From: Variovorax paradoxus_P
Lineage (GTDB): Bacteria; Pseudomonadota; Gammaproteobacteria; Burkholderiales; Burkholderiaceae_C
Strand: one strand, 5' to 3'
Length of the DNA stretch: 64,000 bases
NCBI RefSeq assembly: GCF_050627025.1
Contig: NZ_CP192472.1
Below are positions 24,909 to 35,917 of the stretch, piece after piece. The stretch's first letter is position 1. The number at the start of each line of letters is the position of its first letter. Below the pieces are notes generated by a model. The model did no database searches. It worked only from the letters and a program-made list of their open reading frames with translations, and had not been told where the DNA came from. The translations under genes and the position numbers were made by a program.

Positions 24909-27085
24909 AGAACATGCCACCGATGCTGCTGCCCGAACGCGAAGCACGTGCGCTCATGCGCGCCGAACACGGCGATCCCTTCGCGGTGCTCGGGCCGCAT
25001 GAAACACGAGACGGCCTGCAGGTGCGCGCTCTCTTGCCCGGCGCCCTCAGCGTGGCCGTGATGCACTCGCGCACCGGCTGGCCGCTGGCCATGCTCAGCC
25101 GGCAAGACGGTACCGACATCTTTTCGGGCCTGGTTCCGGCGGCGGAGGCGTTGCTGGGCTATTCGTTCCAGGTCGACTGGGGCACGCACACTTCGCGGCT
25201 CGAAGACCCTTACCGCTTTCCGTTCGTGCTCGGCGAAACGGACGTGTGGCTGCTGGCGGAGGGCACCCACCTGCGGCCGTGGGAGCAGCTGGGCGCGCAC
25301 CTGCGAGAGGTCGATGGCGTCAAGGGCGTTGCGTTTGCGGTGTGGGCGCCGAACGCGCGGCGGGTGTCCGTGGTGGGCGACTTCAACAACTGGGACGGCC
25401 GTCGCCACATGATGCGGCTGCGCCGCGAGTGCGGTGTGTGGGAAATCTTTGCGCCGCAAGTGGCCACCGGCGACAGCTACGAATTCGAGATTCTTTCCTC
25501 CGAAGGCGAGGTGCTGCGCAAGGCCGACCCGTTCGCTTTTTCTTCGCGCCTGCGGCCCGAAACCGCATGCGTGGTGGCACCGCTGCCCGCCCCGGTAGCC
25601 ATGCCGCCCGAACGGGCAGCAGCCAACGGCCGCGATGCACCGGTCAGCATCTACGAAGTGCACCTGGGCTCGTGGCGCCGCAAGAACGGGCACGAATGGC
25701 TGGACTATCGCGACCTGGCGGACACGCTGGTGCCCTATGCGCGCGACATGGGCTTTACGCACATCGAGCTGTTGCCGGTGAGCGAGCATCCGTTCGACGG
25801 CTCGTGGGGCTACCAGCCTATCGGCCTGTATGCCCCCACGTCGCGCTTCGGCACACCGGGCGACTTTCGACACTTTGTCGAAACGGCGCACGCGGCGGGG
25901 CTCGGCGTCATCCTCGACTGGGTGCCCGCGCACTTTCCGACCGATGCACATGGCCTCGGCCGCTTCGACGGCACTGCACTCTACGAATACGCCGACCCGC
26001 GCGAAGGCTTTCACAACGACTGGAAGACGCTCATCTTCAACTACGCGCGCACCGAAGTGCGCAACTATCTCGTCGGCAATGCGCTGTACTGGCTCGAACG
26101 CTATGGGGTCGATGGCCTGCGCGTCGATGCGGTGGCCTCCATGCTCTACCGCGACTACAGCCGCAAGGCGGGCGAGTGGGTGCCCAACGCCTATGGCGGA
26201 CGCGAGAACCTCGAGGCCATCGGCTTCCTGCGGCGCATGAACCACGTGGTGGGCGTGGAGAGGCCGGGCGCGATCACGCTGGCCGAAGAATCGACCAGTT
26301 TTCCGGGCGTGACGCGGCCGCCCGAAGACGGCGGCCTGGGCTTTCACTACAAATGGAACATGGGCTGGATGAACGACACGCTCGCCTATGCGGGCACCGA
26401 CCCCGTCCACCGCAAGCACCATCACCAGCAGATCACCTTCGGGCTGATGTATGCGCACAGCGAGAACTTCGTGCTGCCGCTGTCGCACGACGAAGTGGTG
26501 CACGGCAAGGGCTCGATGCTCGGGCGCATGCCGGGTGACGAGTGGCAAAAGTTTGCGGGGCTGCGCAACCTGTACGGCTACCTTTGGGCCTACCCGGGAA
26601 AGAAGCTGCTCTTCATGGGGAGCGAATTTGCTCAGGTGGCCGAATGGAACGCGGACCGCAGCCTGGACTGGCACCTGCTGGAGCACGCGCAGCACCAGGG
26701 GGTTCGGCGCCTGGTGCGCGACCTGAACAACGTGTACCGGCACTTTCCTGCCTTGCATCAGCTCGACACCGAAAGAGCCGGCTTCGAGTGGATCGTGCAC
26801 GACGATGCCGACCAATCGGTGTTCGCCTTCGTGCGCCGGGCGCGCGACGGTTCGTTCGTGGTGGCGGTGTGCAACTTCACGCCACTGCCGCGGCACGGAT
26901 ACAGGCTTGGGGTGCCGGTGGCAGGCGCATATCGCGAGGCCATCAACACCGATGCCGCGGTATACGGCGGCAGCGGCGTGGGCAATGGCGTGGTCCGGAG
27001 TTCATCGACCCGCTGGCACGGCAAGGACCATGCAATCGAGATCAGCGTGCCGCCCTTGGCCACCGTGATGTGGGTGTTGGTTTGA
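24905..27085 (+). CDS. glgB: 1,4-alpha-glucan branching enzyme
   Basis: GlgB introduces alpha-1,6 branches into glycogen. The 726-residue protein starts with an N1 carbohydrate-binding segment (EHGDPFAVLGPHE), followed by a CBM48 domain (FAVWAPNARRVSVVGDFNNWDG) and the GH13 barrel. Catalytic residues are the Asp in GLRVDAVASMLYRDY, the Glu in TLAEESTSFPGV and the Asp in LPLSHDEVVHGKGS. The C-terminal beta domain is complete. GTG 24905 overlaps the previous stop (ATGTGA); an ATG nine bases later would remove three residues, and both are plausible. The frame is open far upstream, but that part shadows the alpha-glucosidase gene and is not a fusion. Confidence 0.95.
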   Translation: MKNMPPMLLPEREARALMRAEHGDPFAVLGPHETRDGLQVRALLPGALSVAVMHSRTGWPLAMLSRQDGTDIFSGLVPAAEALLGYSFQVDWGTHTSRLEDPYRFPFVLGETDVWLLAEGTHLRPWEQLGAHLREVDGVKGVAFAVWAPNARRVSVVGDFNNWDGRRHMMRLRRECGVWEIFAPQVATGDSYEFEILSSEGEVLRKADPFAFSSRLRPETACVVAPLPAPVAMPPERAAANGRDAPVSIYEVHLGSWRRKNGHEWLDYRDLADTLVPYARDMGFTHIELLPVSEHPFDGSWGYQPIGLYAPTSRFGTPGDFRHFVETAHAAGLGVILDWVPAHFPTDAHGLGRFDGTALYEYADPREGFHNDWKTLIFNYARTEVRNYLVGNALYWLERYGVDGLRVDAVASMLYRDYSRKAGEWVPNAYGGRENLEAIGFLRRMNHVVGVERPGAITLAEESTSFPGVTRPPEDGGLGFHYKWNMGWMNDTLAYAGTDPVHRKHHHQQITFGLMYAHSENFVLPLSHDEVVHGKGSMLGRMPGDEWQKFAGLRNLYGYLWAYPGKKLLFMGSEFAQVAEWNADRSLDWHLLEHAQHQGVRRLVRDLNNVYRHFPALHQLDTERAGFEWIVHDDADQSVFAFVRRARDGSFVVAVCNFTPLPRHGYRLGVPVAGAYREAINTDAAVYGGSGVGNGVVRSSSTRWHGKDHAIEISVPPLATVMWVLV

Positions 27086-27089
27086 GAGC

Positions 27090-29168
27090 ATGCTGAATAC
27101 GGGTTCCCCTTTTCCCTTTGGCGCAACGCTTTCGCCGAACGGCGTGAACTTTGCGCTCGTCGCGCCGAATGCCGAGGCCGTCGAGCTTTGCCTGTTCGAC
27201 GGCACGGGCCGCAATGAACAGCAACGCATCCGGTTGCCCGCGTTTACAGACGGTGTCTGGCATGGGCTGCTGCCGAGCGGACGCGCCGGGCTGGTCTACG
27301 GCTTTCGCGTGCACGGCCCCTGGGCACCGCACGAGGGGCAGCGATTCAACGCCGCCAAGGTGCTGCTCGACCCGTATGCGCGCGAGATCGTCGGCGCATA
27401 CGACGGCGGCGACCTGTTCCTGGGGCACGACCCCGCGAGCCCGGACCAGCGGAGCACGCGCGACAACGCGGCCGTGGCGCTGAAGGCCCGCGTAACGGCG
27501 GCCGGCAGCACGGCGGCAACCCCGGGCCATGTCCGCATTCCGGCCGGCGAGCGCGTGCTCTACGAACTGCATGTGCGGGGGCAGACCCGGCTGCACCCCG
27601 CCGTGCCCGCCGCATTGCGCGGCACTTACGCCGGCTTGGCCGAGCCCGCGGTGCTCGACCATCTGCAAGGCCTCGGCGTGACCACGCTGAGCCTGATGCC
27701 GGTGCAGCACCGCGCCGACGAGCAGCGGCTGCTCGCCATGGGCCTCAGCAACTACTGGGGCTACAACACCATCGGCTGGTTTGCGCCCGAGGCTCGCTAT
27801 TGGAGCGGCCGCCCGGGCACCACGCCTGCGAGCGAATTCCGCGCCATGGCCGATGCGGTACATGCGCGCGGCATGGAACTGGTGATCGACGTGGTCTACA
27901 ACCACAGCGCCGAGACCGACGAGTTGGGCCCCACGCTCTCTCTGCGCGGCATCGACAACGCGCTGTACTACCACCTGCGTGCGGACGACCGTGCGCTGTA
28001 TGCCAACTGGACCGGGTGCGGCAACTGCCTCAACCTGTCCGAGCCGCGCGTGCTGCAACTGGTGATGGACAGCCTGCGCCATTGGGTTTGCGAGCTCGGC
28101 GTGGACGGCTTCCGCTTCGATCTGGCTCCCGTGCTGGGGCGCGGCGCCGATGGCAGCTTCGATGCACGGGCACCCTTCTTTGCTGCCGTTGCGCAAGACC
28201 CGGTGCTCTCGCGCACGCTGCTGATCGCGGAGCCCTGGGACATTGGCGCAGGCGGCTACCGGCTCGGCGAATTTCCGCCGGGCTGGCTCGAGTGGAACGA
28301 CCGCTACCGCGACACGCAGCGCGGCTTCTGGCTGCGGCAGGGGCGCAGCGGAGCGGCAGGCCTTGGCGATTTTGCGCATCGCTTCACCGCATCGAGTTCG
28401 CAGTTTGCCCACCATGGCCGCGCGCCCACCGCCAGCGTCAACTTCATCACCGCGCACGACGGCTTTACGCTGCGCGACCTGCTGAGCTACGAAGAACGCC
28501 ACAACCTGGCCAACGGCGAGAACAACCGCGACGGCCATGCCCACAACCTCGGCAACAACTTCGGCGTCGAAGGGCCAAGCGACGACCCCGCGGTGCTGGC
28601 CTGGCGCAGCCGGCTGCAGCGGGCACTGCTCGCCACGCTGCTGCTCTCGCAAGGCACGCCCATGCTGCTGGCGGGGGACGAGCTCGGCCACAGCCAGCAA
28701 GGCAACAACAACGCCTATTGCCAGGACAACGAAACCACCTGGCTCGGCTGGATTGGCACGCACGAACCCGCGAGCGATGCCGCCCGCCTGAGCGCCTTCG
28801 TGGCACGGCTCATCGCGTTGAGGCGCGAAGCCCCCGCCCTGCGCAGCACGCGGTGGTGGCCCGCTCAACCGGCACCGGGAATATCGGGCATCCGCTGGCT
28901 GCGTCCTGACGGAGCGCCCATGCAAGATGCCGACTGGAACCACGGCACGGCACTTGCAATCCTTTTCGAAGGTGCGGCGACGGATGAAACGGCCTGGCTG
29001 GTGCTGGTGAATGCGGGGCCGAAAACTGTTTCTTTTGCACTGCCTTCCGGTGGCTGGCGCTGCCGTCTCGCGACCGACCCCGAGGCGGACACTGGCAGCA
29101 GCGCCGGCCAAACCCATGCGGGCACGGTGGAAGTGCCTCATTCGAGCCTCTGGATTGCAAGAACGTAG
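27090..29168 (+). CDS. glgX: Glycogen debranching enzyme GlgX
   Basis: GlgX removes short alpha-1,6 branches left by glycogen phosphorylase. The 692-residue protein has an N-terminal CBM48-like domain (FPFGATLSPNGVNFALVAPNAEAVELCLFD) and a GH13 subfamily 11 barrel. Motifs include YWGYNTIGWFAPEARY, VIDVVYNHSAETDELGPTL, the nucleophile in GVDGFRFDLAPVLGR, the acid/base Glu in LIAEPWDIGAGGY and the Asp in FITAHDGFTLRDL. Length fits the family (E. coli GlgX has 657). It starts four bases after the glgB stop. Confidence 0.95.
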   Translation: MLNTGSPFPFGATLSPNGVNFALVAPNAEAVELCLFDGTGRNEQQRIRLPAFTDGVWHGLLPSGRAGLVYGFRVHGPWAPHEGQRFNAAKVLLDPYAREIVGAYDGGDLFLGHDPASPDQRSTRDNAAVALKARVTAAGSTAATPGHVRIPAGERVLYELHVRGQTRLHPAVPAALRGTYAGLAEPAVLDHLQGLGVTTLSLMPVQHRADEQRLLAMGLSNYWGYNTIGWFAPEARYWSGRPGTTPASEFRAMADAVHARGMELVIDVVYNHSAETDELGPTLSLRGIDNALYYHLRADDRALYANWTGCGNCLNLSEPRVLQLVMDSLRHWVCELGVDGFRFDLAPVLGRGADGSFDARAPFFAAVAQDPVLSRTLLIAEPWDIGAGGYRLGEFPPGWLEWNDRYRDTQRGFWLRQGRSGAAGLGDFAHRFTASSSQFAHHGRAPTASVNFITAHDGFTLRDLLSYEERHNLANGENNRDGHAHNLGNNFGVEGPSDDPAVLAWRSRLQRALLATLLLSQGTPMLLAGDELGHSQQGNNNAYCQDNETTWLGWIGTHEPASDAARLSAFVARLIALRREAPALRSTRWWPAQPAPGISGIRWLRPDGAPMQDADWNHGTALAILFEGAATDETAWLVLVNAGPKTVSFALPSGGWRCRLATDPEADTGSSAGQTHAGTVEVPHSSLWIART

Positions 29169-29256
29169 GAGCCAGCCGTGCGGCACGGTGCTAGGCTGAT
29201 TGCGGAAACCCCGACGACGACGACGAGACGAACCCGACAACGAACGGAGACCTCAG

Positions 29257-30555
<1,299 letters not shown>

Positions 30556-30573
30556 GGCCGCACCGCTCCCACG

Positions 30574-32055
30574 ATGCGAATACTCCAGGTCAGCGCCGAA
30601 CTCTTTCCCCTGCTCAAGACCGGCGGCCTTGCCGACGTGGCGGGCGCGTTGCCGCTCGCCCTCATGGCCGCCGGGCAGGACGCGCGGGTGCTGCTGCCGG
30701 GCTTTCCGGCCATTCTTGCCGGTGTGCGCGACCTGTCGCTGGTGGCCGGGTTTGCTGCGCCGTGGGGCGAGCGCTTCGCGTTGCGCGCGGGGCGCATCGT
30801 GGTCGATGGCAACGCGCCGATCCCCGCTTACGTGATCGATGCGCCGGCGCTCTACGACCGGCCAGGCAATCCGTACGAAGACAGCACGCGCCAGCCCTAT
30901 GGCGACAACCATCGGCGCTTCGCGCTGCTGGGCTGGGCGGCAGCGCAGCTTGCGCAAGGGCTCGATCCCACGTGGCAACCCGAGGTCGTGCATGCGCACG
31001 ACTGGCATGCGGGCCTGGCGCCGGCCTACCTGCACTTTGCGCGGCAGGCCGGTGCGCCCCGCGTGGGCAGCGTGTTCACGGTGCACAACCTGGCCTACCA
31101 GGGCATTTCGGCGCCATGGAACTTTGCCGACCTGGGCCTGCCGGGGCCTGCATTCCACATGAACGGGCTCGAATACCACGGGCAGGTGTCGTTCATGAAA
31201 GGCGGCCTCTACTTTGCAGACCGCCTGACCACCGTAAGCCCGACCTACGCGCGCGAAATCCAGACGCCCGAACAGGGCTTCGGCCTCGACGGCCTGCTGC
31301 GCCTGCGCGGCGACGTGCTCACGGGCATCCTCAACGCCGTCGACGACAAGGTCTGGAACCCGGCCCTCGATCCGACGCTGGTGCAGGGCTTCCATGCGCC
31401 CGAGGGCCGCCACATGGCGGGCAAGGCGCGCTGCAAGGCGGTGCTGCAGCATCAGCTGGGCCTGGCCGTGCGGCCCGATGCGCCGCTCTTCATTCTGGTG
31501 AGCCGGCTTACCGAGCAGAAGGGCTTGCACCTGGTGCTCGGTGGGCTCGATGCGTTGCTGGCCGAAGGCGGCCAGCTTGCGCTGCTGGGCAGCGGCGAAG
31601 CCGGGCTCGAAGAAGCCTTTCGCCAGCGTGCGGCGGCGGCGCCGCAATCGGTCAGCGTCACCATCGGCTACAACGAAACCCTGGCGCACCAGCTTTTCGG
31701 CGGCGGCGACGTGACGCTGGTGCCTTCGCTCTTCGAGCCCTGCGGCCTCACCCAGATGTACGGGCTGAAGTACGGCAGCCTGCCGCTGGTGCGCCGCGTC
31801 GGCGGCCTGGCCGATACAGTGGTCGACTGCACGCTCGAAGACCTGGCAAGCGGCGACGCCAACGGCTTCGTGTTCGACCGCTTCGACGCAGCCGACTACA
31901 ACCGCGCGCTGCGGCGCGCCTTCGCTCTTTACCAGCGCGCGCCCGACTGGCGGCGGGTGCGCGGCAACGCCATGCGGCGCCCGGCAGACTGGGCCACCGC
32001 AGCCGCCCAATACATCGACGTGTACCGGCAGGCGCTCGAGCCCGCTGTCGCCTGA
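30574..32055 (+). CDS. glgA: Glycogen synthase (ADP-glucose type)
   Basis: GlgA extends alpha-1,4-glucan chains from ADP-glucose. The 493-residue GT5 glycosyltransferase begins MRILQVSAELFPLLKTGGLADVAGALP and carries the substrate-binding KTGG motif at residues 15-18. It also shows HAHDWHAGLAPAYL, VFTVHNLAYQGI, the second-domain FILVSRLTEQKGLHLVL, and the catalytic-Glu stretch PSLFEPCGLTQMYGLKYGSLPLVRRVGGL. It lies 18 bases after glgC, in the same operon. Confidence 0.96.
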   Translation: MRILQVSAELFPLLKTGGLADVAGALPLALMAAGQDARVLLPGFPAILAGVRDLSLVAGFAAPWGERFALRAGRIVVDGNAPIPAYVIDAPALYDRPGNPYEDSTRQPYGDNHRRFALLGWAAAQLAQGLDPTWQPEVVHAHDWHAGLAPAYLHFARQAGAPRVGSVFTVHNLAYQGISAPWNFADLGLPGPAFHMNGLEYHGQVSFMKGGLYFADRLTTVSPTYAREIQTPEQGFGLDGLLRLRGDVLTGILNAVDDKVWNPALDPTLVQGFHAPEGRHMAGKARCKAVLQHQLGLAVRPDAPLFILVSRLTEQKGLHLVLGGLDALLAEGGQLALLGSGEAGLEEAFRQRAAAAPQSVSVTIGYNETLAHQLFGGGDVTLVPSLFEPCGLTQMYGLKYGSLPLVRRVGGLADTVVDCTLEDLASGDANGFVFDRFDAADYNRALRRAFALYQRAPDWRRVRGNAMRRPADWATAAAQYIDVYRQALEPAVA

Positions 32056-32099
32056 TTGCGCCACGGCGCACAACCCACAACCATTGACCACCGAAGCCC

Positions 32100-34583
32100 A
32101 TGACCATCAAAGACTTCGCCTATGACCACCCCGACCGCGACGTGGCCGCCTTCAAGCGCGCAGTGGCCAACAAGCTCATCTACGCCGTCGGCAAAGACCC
32201 CGTGGCCGCCAGCCAGGACGACTGGCTGATTGCCACCTCGATGGCCGTGCGCGACCAGTTGGTCGAGCGCTGGATGGCGACCACCCGCGCCAACTATGCG
32301 CAAGACCTGAAGCGCGTCTACTACCTCTCGATGGAGTTCCTGATCGGGCGCACCTTCACCAACGCGTTGCTGGCGGTCGACCTTTACGACACCGTGCGCG
32401 ACGCGCTGGCCGACTTCGGCGTCGACATGGCTGCGCTGGCCGAGCGCGAGCCCGATGCGGCGCTGGGCAATGGCGGCCTGGGCCGGCTCGCGGCCTGCTT
32501 TCTCGATTCGATGGCCACGCTCGGCGTGCCGGGCATGGGCTACGGCATTCGCTACGAATACGGCATGTTCCGCCAGCGCATCGTCGACGGCCAACAGGTG
32601 GAAACGCCCGACTACTGGCTCACGCGCGGCAACCCGTGGGAGTTTCAACGGCCCGAGGTGAACTACCGCGTGCGCTTCGGAGGCCACGTGCAAAGGCGCG
32701 AAGGCACCAATGCGCCCTACGGCGCAGCCGACTGGGTCGACACGCACGACGTGCTGGCCGTGGCCTACGACACCATCATTCCAGGCTACGGCACGCAGGC
32801 CACCAACACGCTGCGGCTGTGGTCGGCACGTGCCACCGAGGAGATCGATCTCTCGGCCTTCAACCGCGGCAACTACATGGCGGCGGTTGAAAGCAAGAAC
32901 CACTCGGAGAACGTTTCGCGCGTGCTCTACCCCGACGACTCCACGCCATCGGGCCGGGAGCTGCGGCTGCACCAGGAGTATTTTTTCTGCAGCGCAAGCG
33001 TGCAAGACCTGCTGCGGCGGTACCTGCGCAACCACAAGACCTTCGACCAGCTGGCCGACAAGGTGAGCATTCACCTGAACGACACGCACCCGGTGCTCGC
33101 AGTGCCCGAGCTCATGCGCCTGTTGCTCGACGAGCACGGCCTGGCGTGGGACGTGGCCTGGGCCCACACGCAGAAGGTGTTCAGCTACACCAACCACACG
33201 CTCATGCACGAGGCGCTCGAAACATGGCCGGTCGAGATGCTGGGACGCATCCTGCCGCGGCACCTGCAGATCATCTACGACATGAACGCGAAGTTCCTCG
33301 CCACCGTGACGCAGAAGGCCGGCAACGACGTGGAGCTGCTGCGCCGCCTCTCGCTGGTGGACGAGGCAGGCGAGCGCCGCGTGCGCATGGCGTACGTGGC
33401 CGTGCTTGCAAGCCATTCGATCAACGGCGTGTCGGGGCTGCACTCGGAGCTCATGAAGCAATCGATCTTTGCCGACTTCGCAAGGATCTTTCCGGAACGC
33501 TTCAACAACAAGACCAACGGCGTGACGCCGCGGCGCTGGCTTGCGCAGGCCAACCCGCCGCTTGCGAGCCTGCTCGACCAGCGCCTGGGCAAGGGCTGGC
33601 GTCGCGACCTTTCGCAGCTGGAGGCACTGCGGCCGATGGCGGCCCAACCGCCTTTCGCGCGTGCCTTTCGCCATGCCAAGCGCGAGAACAAACTGCGCCT
33701 GGCCAACTGGGTGGAGCAGCACATGGGCCTTGTGCTCGACACCGACGCGATGTTCGACGTGCAGGTAAAGCGCATCCACGAATACAAGCGGCAACTGCTC
33801 AACGTCTTGCACGTGATCACGCGCTACCACCGCATTCTCGATGCGCAGGCCGCCGGCGAAACCATCGACATCGTGCCGCGCGTGGTGGTGTTCGCCGGCA
33901 AGGCCGCATCGGCGTACCAGATGGCCAAGCTCGTGATCCGGCTGATCAACGACGTGGCAACCACCATCAACAACGACGCGCGGGTGGGCAAGCTGCTGAA
34001 GGTGGTGTTTCTGCCCAACTACAGCGTGAGCCTGGCCGAGGTGATCATGCCCGCGGCCGATTTGTCGGAGCAAATTTCCACGGCGGGCACCGAGGCCTCC
34101 GGCACCGGCAACATGAAGTTCGCGCTCAATGGGGCACTGACCATCGGCACGCTGGACGGGGCCAATGTGGAGATGCGCGACAACGTGGGCGCGGAGAACA
34201 TCTTCATCTTCGGCAACACCACGCCCGAGGTGGCAGACATTCGCGCGCACGGCTACCAGCCGCGCGACATCTACGAGGCCAACCCGGAGCTCAAGCGCGT
34301 GCTCGATGCAATTCGCGACGGGGCCTTTTCCCACGGCGAGCCGGCGCGCTACCAGGGCATCTTCGACGCGCTGGTGAACTGGGGCGACCACTATCTGCTA
34401 TTGGCGGACTACGCAAGCTACGTTGCGAAGCAGGCCGAGGTCGACGCGCTGTACCGCGACTCGGACGCATGGACGCGCATGGCGATCCTGAATGTGGCGG
34501 GCATGGGGGCGTTCTCGTCGGACCGCACCATTGCGCAGTACGCGCATGAAATCTGGCGCACCAAGCCGGTGGTGCTGGGCTGA
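32100..34583 (+). CDS. glgP: Glycogen phosphorylase
   Basis: GlgP releases glucose-1-phosphate from glycogen ends. The 827-residue GT35 enzyme shows YLSMEFLIGRTFTNAL, the glycine-rich ALGNGGLGRLAACFLDSMATL, VKRIHEYKRQLLNVLHV and the pyridoxal-phosphate lysine region EASGTGNMKFALNGALTIGTLDGANVE. The length matches bacterial glycogen phosphorylases (E. coli GlgP has 815). It is the last gene of the glycogen operon, so synthesis (glgC, glgA, glgB) and breakdown (glgP, glgX, alpha-glucosidase) are on one transcript. A hairpin follows the stop codon. Confidence 0.97.
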   Translation: MTIKDFAYDHPDRDVAAFKRAVANKLIYAVGKDPVAASQDDWLIATSMAVRDQLVERWMATTRANYAQDLKRVYYLSMEFLIGRTFTNALLAVDLYDTVRDALADFGVDMAALAEREPDAALGNGGLGRLAACFLDSMATLGVPGMGYGIRYEYGMFRQRIVDGQQVETPDYWLTRGNPWEFQRPEVNYRVRFGGHVQRREGTNAPYGAADWVDTHDVLAVAYDTIIPGYGTQATNTLRLWSARATEEIDLSAFNRGNYMAAVESKNHSENVSRVLYPDDSTPSGRELRLHQEYFFCSASVQDLLRRYLRNHKTFDQLADKVSIHLNDTHPVLAVPELMRLLLDEHGLAWDVAWAHTQKVFSYTNHTLMHEALETWPVEMLGRILPRHLQIIYDMNAKFLATVTQKAGNDVELLRRLSLVDEAGERRVRMAYVAVLASHSINGVSGLHSELMKQSIFADFARIFPERFNNKTNGVTPRRWLAQANPPLASLLDQRLGKGWRRDLSQLEALRPMAAQPPFARAFRHAKRENKLRLANWVEQHMGLVLDTDAMFDVQVKRIHEYKRQLLNVLHVITRYHRILDAQAAGETIDIVPRVVVFAGKAASAYQMAKLVIRLINDVATTINNDARVGKLLKVVFLPNYSVSLAEVIMPAADLSEQISTAGTEASGTGNMKFALNGALTIGTLDGANVEMRDNVGAENIFIFGNTTPEVADIRAHGYQPRDIYEANPELKRVLDAIRDGAFSHGEPARYQGIFDALVNWGDHYLLLADYASYVAKQAEVDALYRDSDAWTRMAILNVAGMGAFSSDRTIAQYAHEIWRTKPVVLG

Positions 34584-34591
34584 GTCGTTCT

Positions 34592-34616
34592 CTCCCTCCC
34601 CTCTCGGGGGAGGGAG
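34592..34616. terminator. G/C-rich hairpin between converging glgP and exbD
   Basis: CTCCCTCCC and GGGAGGGAG flank a short loop, giving a strong stem just after the glgP stop and 11 bases before the exbD stop. Neither side has a proper T-run, so it may end transcription poorly or in both directions. The symmetrical placement between two converging operons supports a terminator role. Confidence 0.45.
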
Positions 34617-34626
34617 CAAGACACGA

Positions 34627-35097
34627 TCAGCGCGGTTTTGCCGGCGCCGCTTCGGCCTCGGTCACAAACCCGATACGGCTCAGGCCCGCCTTGTTTGCAA
34701 TGCCCATGAGCGCCACGACCTTGCCGTAGGGCACGGTCTGGTCGGCACGCAGCTGCACTTCGGTGTCCTTGCTGTCGGCGGCCGCTTTCTGCAACCGCGC
34801 GGCCAGCTCTTCATCGGTGACCGCCTGGTCATTGAAGAAAACCTTGCCCGACGAATCGACGGAAACGCTCACGAACTTGGGCGCGTCGTTGGGTTGGCCT
34901 GCATCGGTCTGCGGGAGATCGAGCTTGATCGAGCTGGCCATCAACGGCGCGGTAATGATGAAGATGACCAGCAGCACCAGCATCACATCGACCAGCGGCG
35001 TGACGTTGATGTCGGAAAGCGGCCGCTGTCCACCGGCGCCGGTCGCGCGCCCGCCGCCAGCGGCACTGCTGCCGAGCGAGGTGCGACCGAAGGCCAT
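34627..35097 (-). CDS. exbD: ExbD/TolR-family proton-channel subunit
   Basis: ExbD works with ExbB and TonB to pass the proton gradient to outer-membrane transporters. The 156-residue protein has a Gly/Ala-rich cytoplasmic start, one membrane segment (about 34-54, PLVDVMLVLLVIFIITAPLM) carrying the conserved proton-path Asp37, and a periplasmic C-domain ending in KAGLSRIGFVTEAE. ATG 35097 was chosen since it starts MAFGRTSLG; codons upstream belong to a shadow frame of exbB. It follows exbB by 22 bases. No tonB gene is in the window. Confidence 0.9.
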   Translation of the reverse strand: MAFGRTSLGSSAAGGGRATGAGGQRPLSDINVTPLVDVMLVLLVIFIITAPLMASSIKLDLPQTDAGQPNDAPKFVSVSVDSSGKVFFNDQAVTDEELAARLQKAAADSKDTEVQLRADQTVPYGKVVALMGIANKAGLSRIGFVTEAEAAPAKPR

Positions 35098-35119
35098 GGT
35101 GCGTCGAGCCCCGTTCGAA

Positions 35120-35821
35120 TCAGGCCGAAACCGGCATCGGCCTTGCGGGCGGCGGCGCAGCCGGTGCAGGCGCACTGCCGAAGCTGCCGAGCAGGTCGTG
35201 CGCAAAGCCTTCGAGCTCTGCCTCGACACGGCCGATGACGCGGCCGAACACGTTGTAGGCGAGCACCGCCGGAATGGCCACGGCCAGGCCGAACGCTGTC
35301 ATCACCAGTGCCTCGCCCACAGGCCCCGCCACCTTGTCGATGGTGAAGCCGCCCGTCTGCCCGGCAATGCCGGAGAGTGCGCCGTAGATGCCCCACACCG
35401 TGCCGAGCAGCCCCACGAACGGGGCCGTGGCGCCAACGGTGGCAAGCAGGATCTGGCCGGACTGCAGGCGGCGCAGCGCACCATGCAGCGCCTCGCGCAG
35501 GGCCCGCGTGAGCCGCTGGTTGCGGTCGCCGGCGGCACCGAGCGTTGCGCTGTTCACATCGGCGGCGGCATTCTTGATGGCGTTCACTGCCGGCAGCACC
35601 AGCGTTGCGCGATCGAACGCCTTGAGCCGCTGCTCCGCGTCGGCCAGCGTGGCGGATTGCCAGAACGCCGCAATGCTGCGAAGCACGTCGCGCGTGCCGC
35701 CGCGCAGCAACCAGGCTTTCCAGAGAATGACGACCCAGCTCGAGATGGACATTGCGAGCAGCAGCGCGGCCACCGAGCGGCTGACGCCGTCGCCCTGGGT
35801 CAGCAGTTCGAGCACGCTCAT
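35120..35821 (-). CDS. exbB: MotA/TolQ/ExbB-family proton-channel protein
   Basis: This 233-residue inner-membrane protein has a first membrane segment at about 15-37 (AALLLAMSISSWVVILWKAWL), a cytoplasmic helical loop, and two further membrane segments. These contain GATAPFVGLLGTVWGIYGAL and GEALVMTAFGLAVAIPAVLAYN, the signature of the ExbB/TolQ family. The Pro/Ala-rich tail is not conserved. It pairs with exbD directly downstream. Because no TolA, TolB or Pal gene is adjacent, the ExbB reading (TonB energy transfer) is preferred to TolQ. Confidence 0.9.
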   Translation of the reverse strand: MSVLELLTQGDGVSRSVAALLLAMSISSWVVILWKAWLLRGGTRDVLRSIAAFWQSATLADAEQRLKAFDRATLVLPAVNAIKNAAADVNSATLGAAGDRNQRLTRALREALHGALRRLQSGQILLATVGATAPFVGLLGTVWGIYGALSGIAGQTGGFTIDKVAGPVGEALVMTAFGLAVAIPAVLAYNVFGRVIGRVEAELEGFAHDLLGSFGSAPAPAAPPPARPMPVSA

Positions 35822-35917
35822 CGGTTGCGGCCGCCGCCGGGCCGCCCCAAGGCGAGCCGCGCCTCACCCACGGGGGGTGGCGAAACACACGGAGTGGTAA
35901 GCCGGGGGGCCGTCATT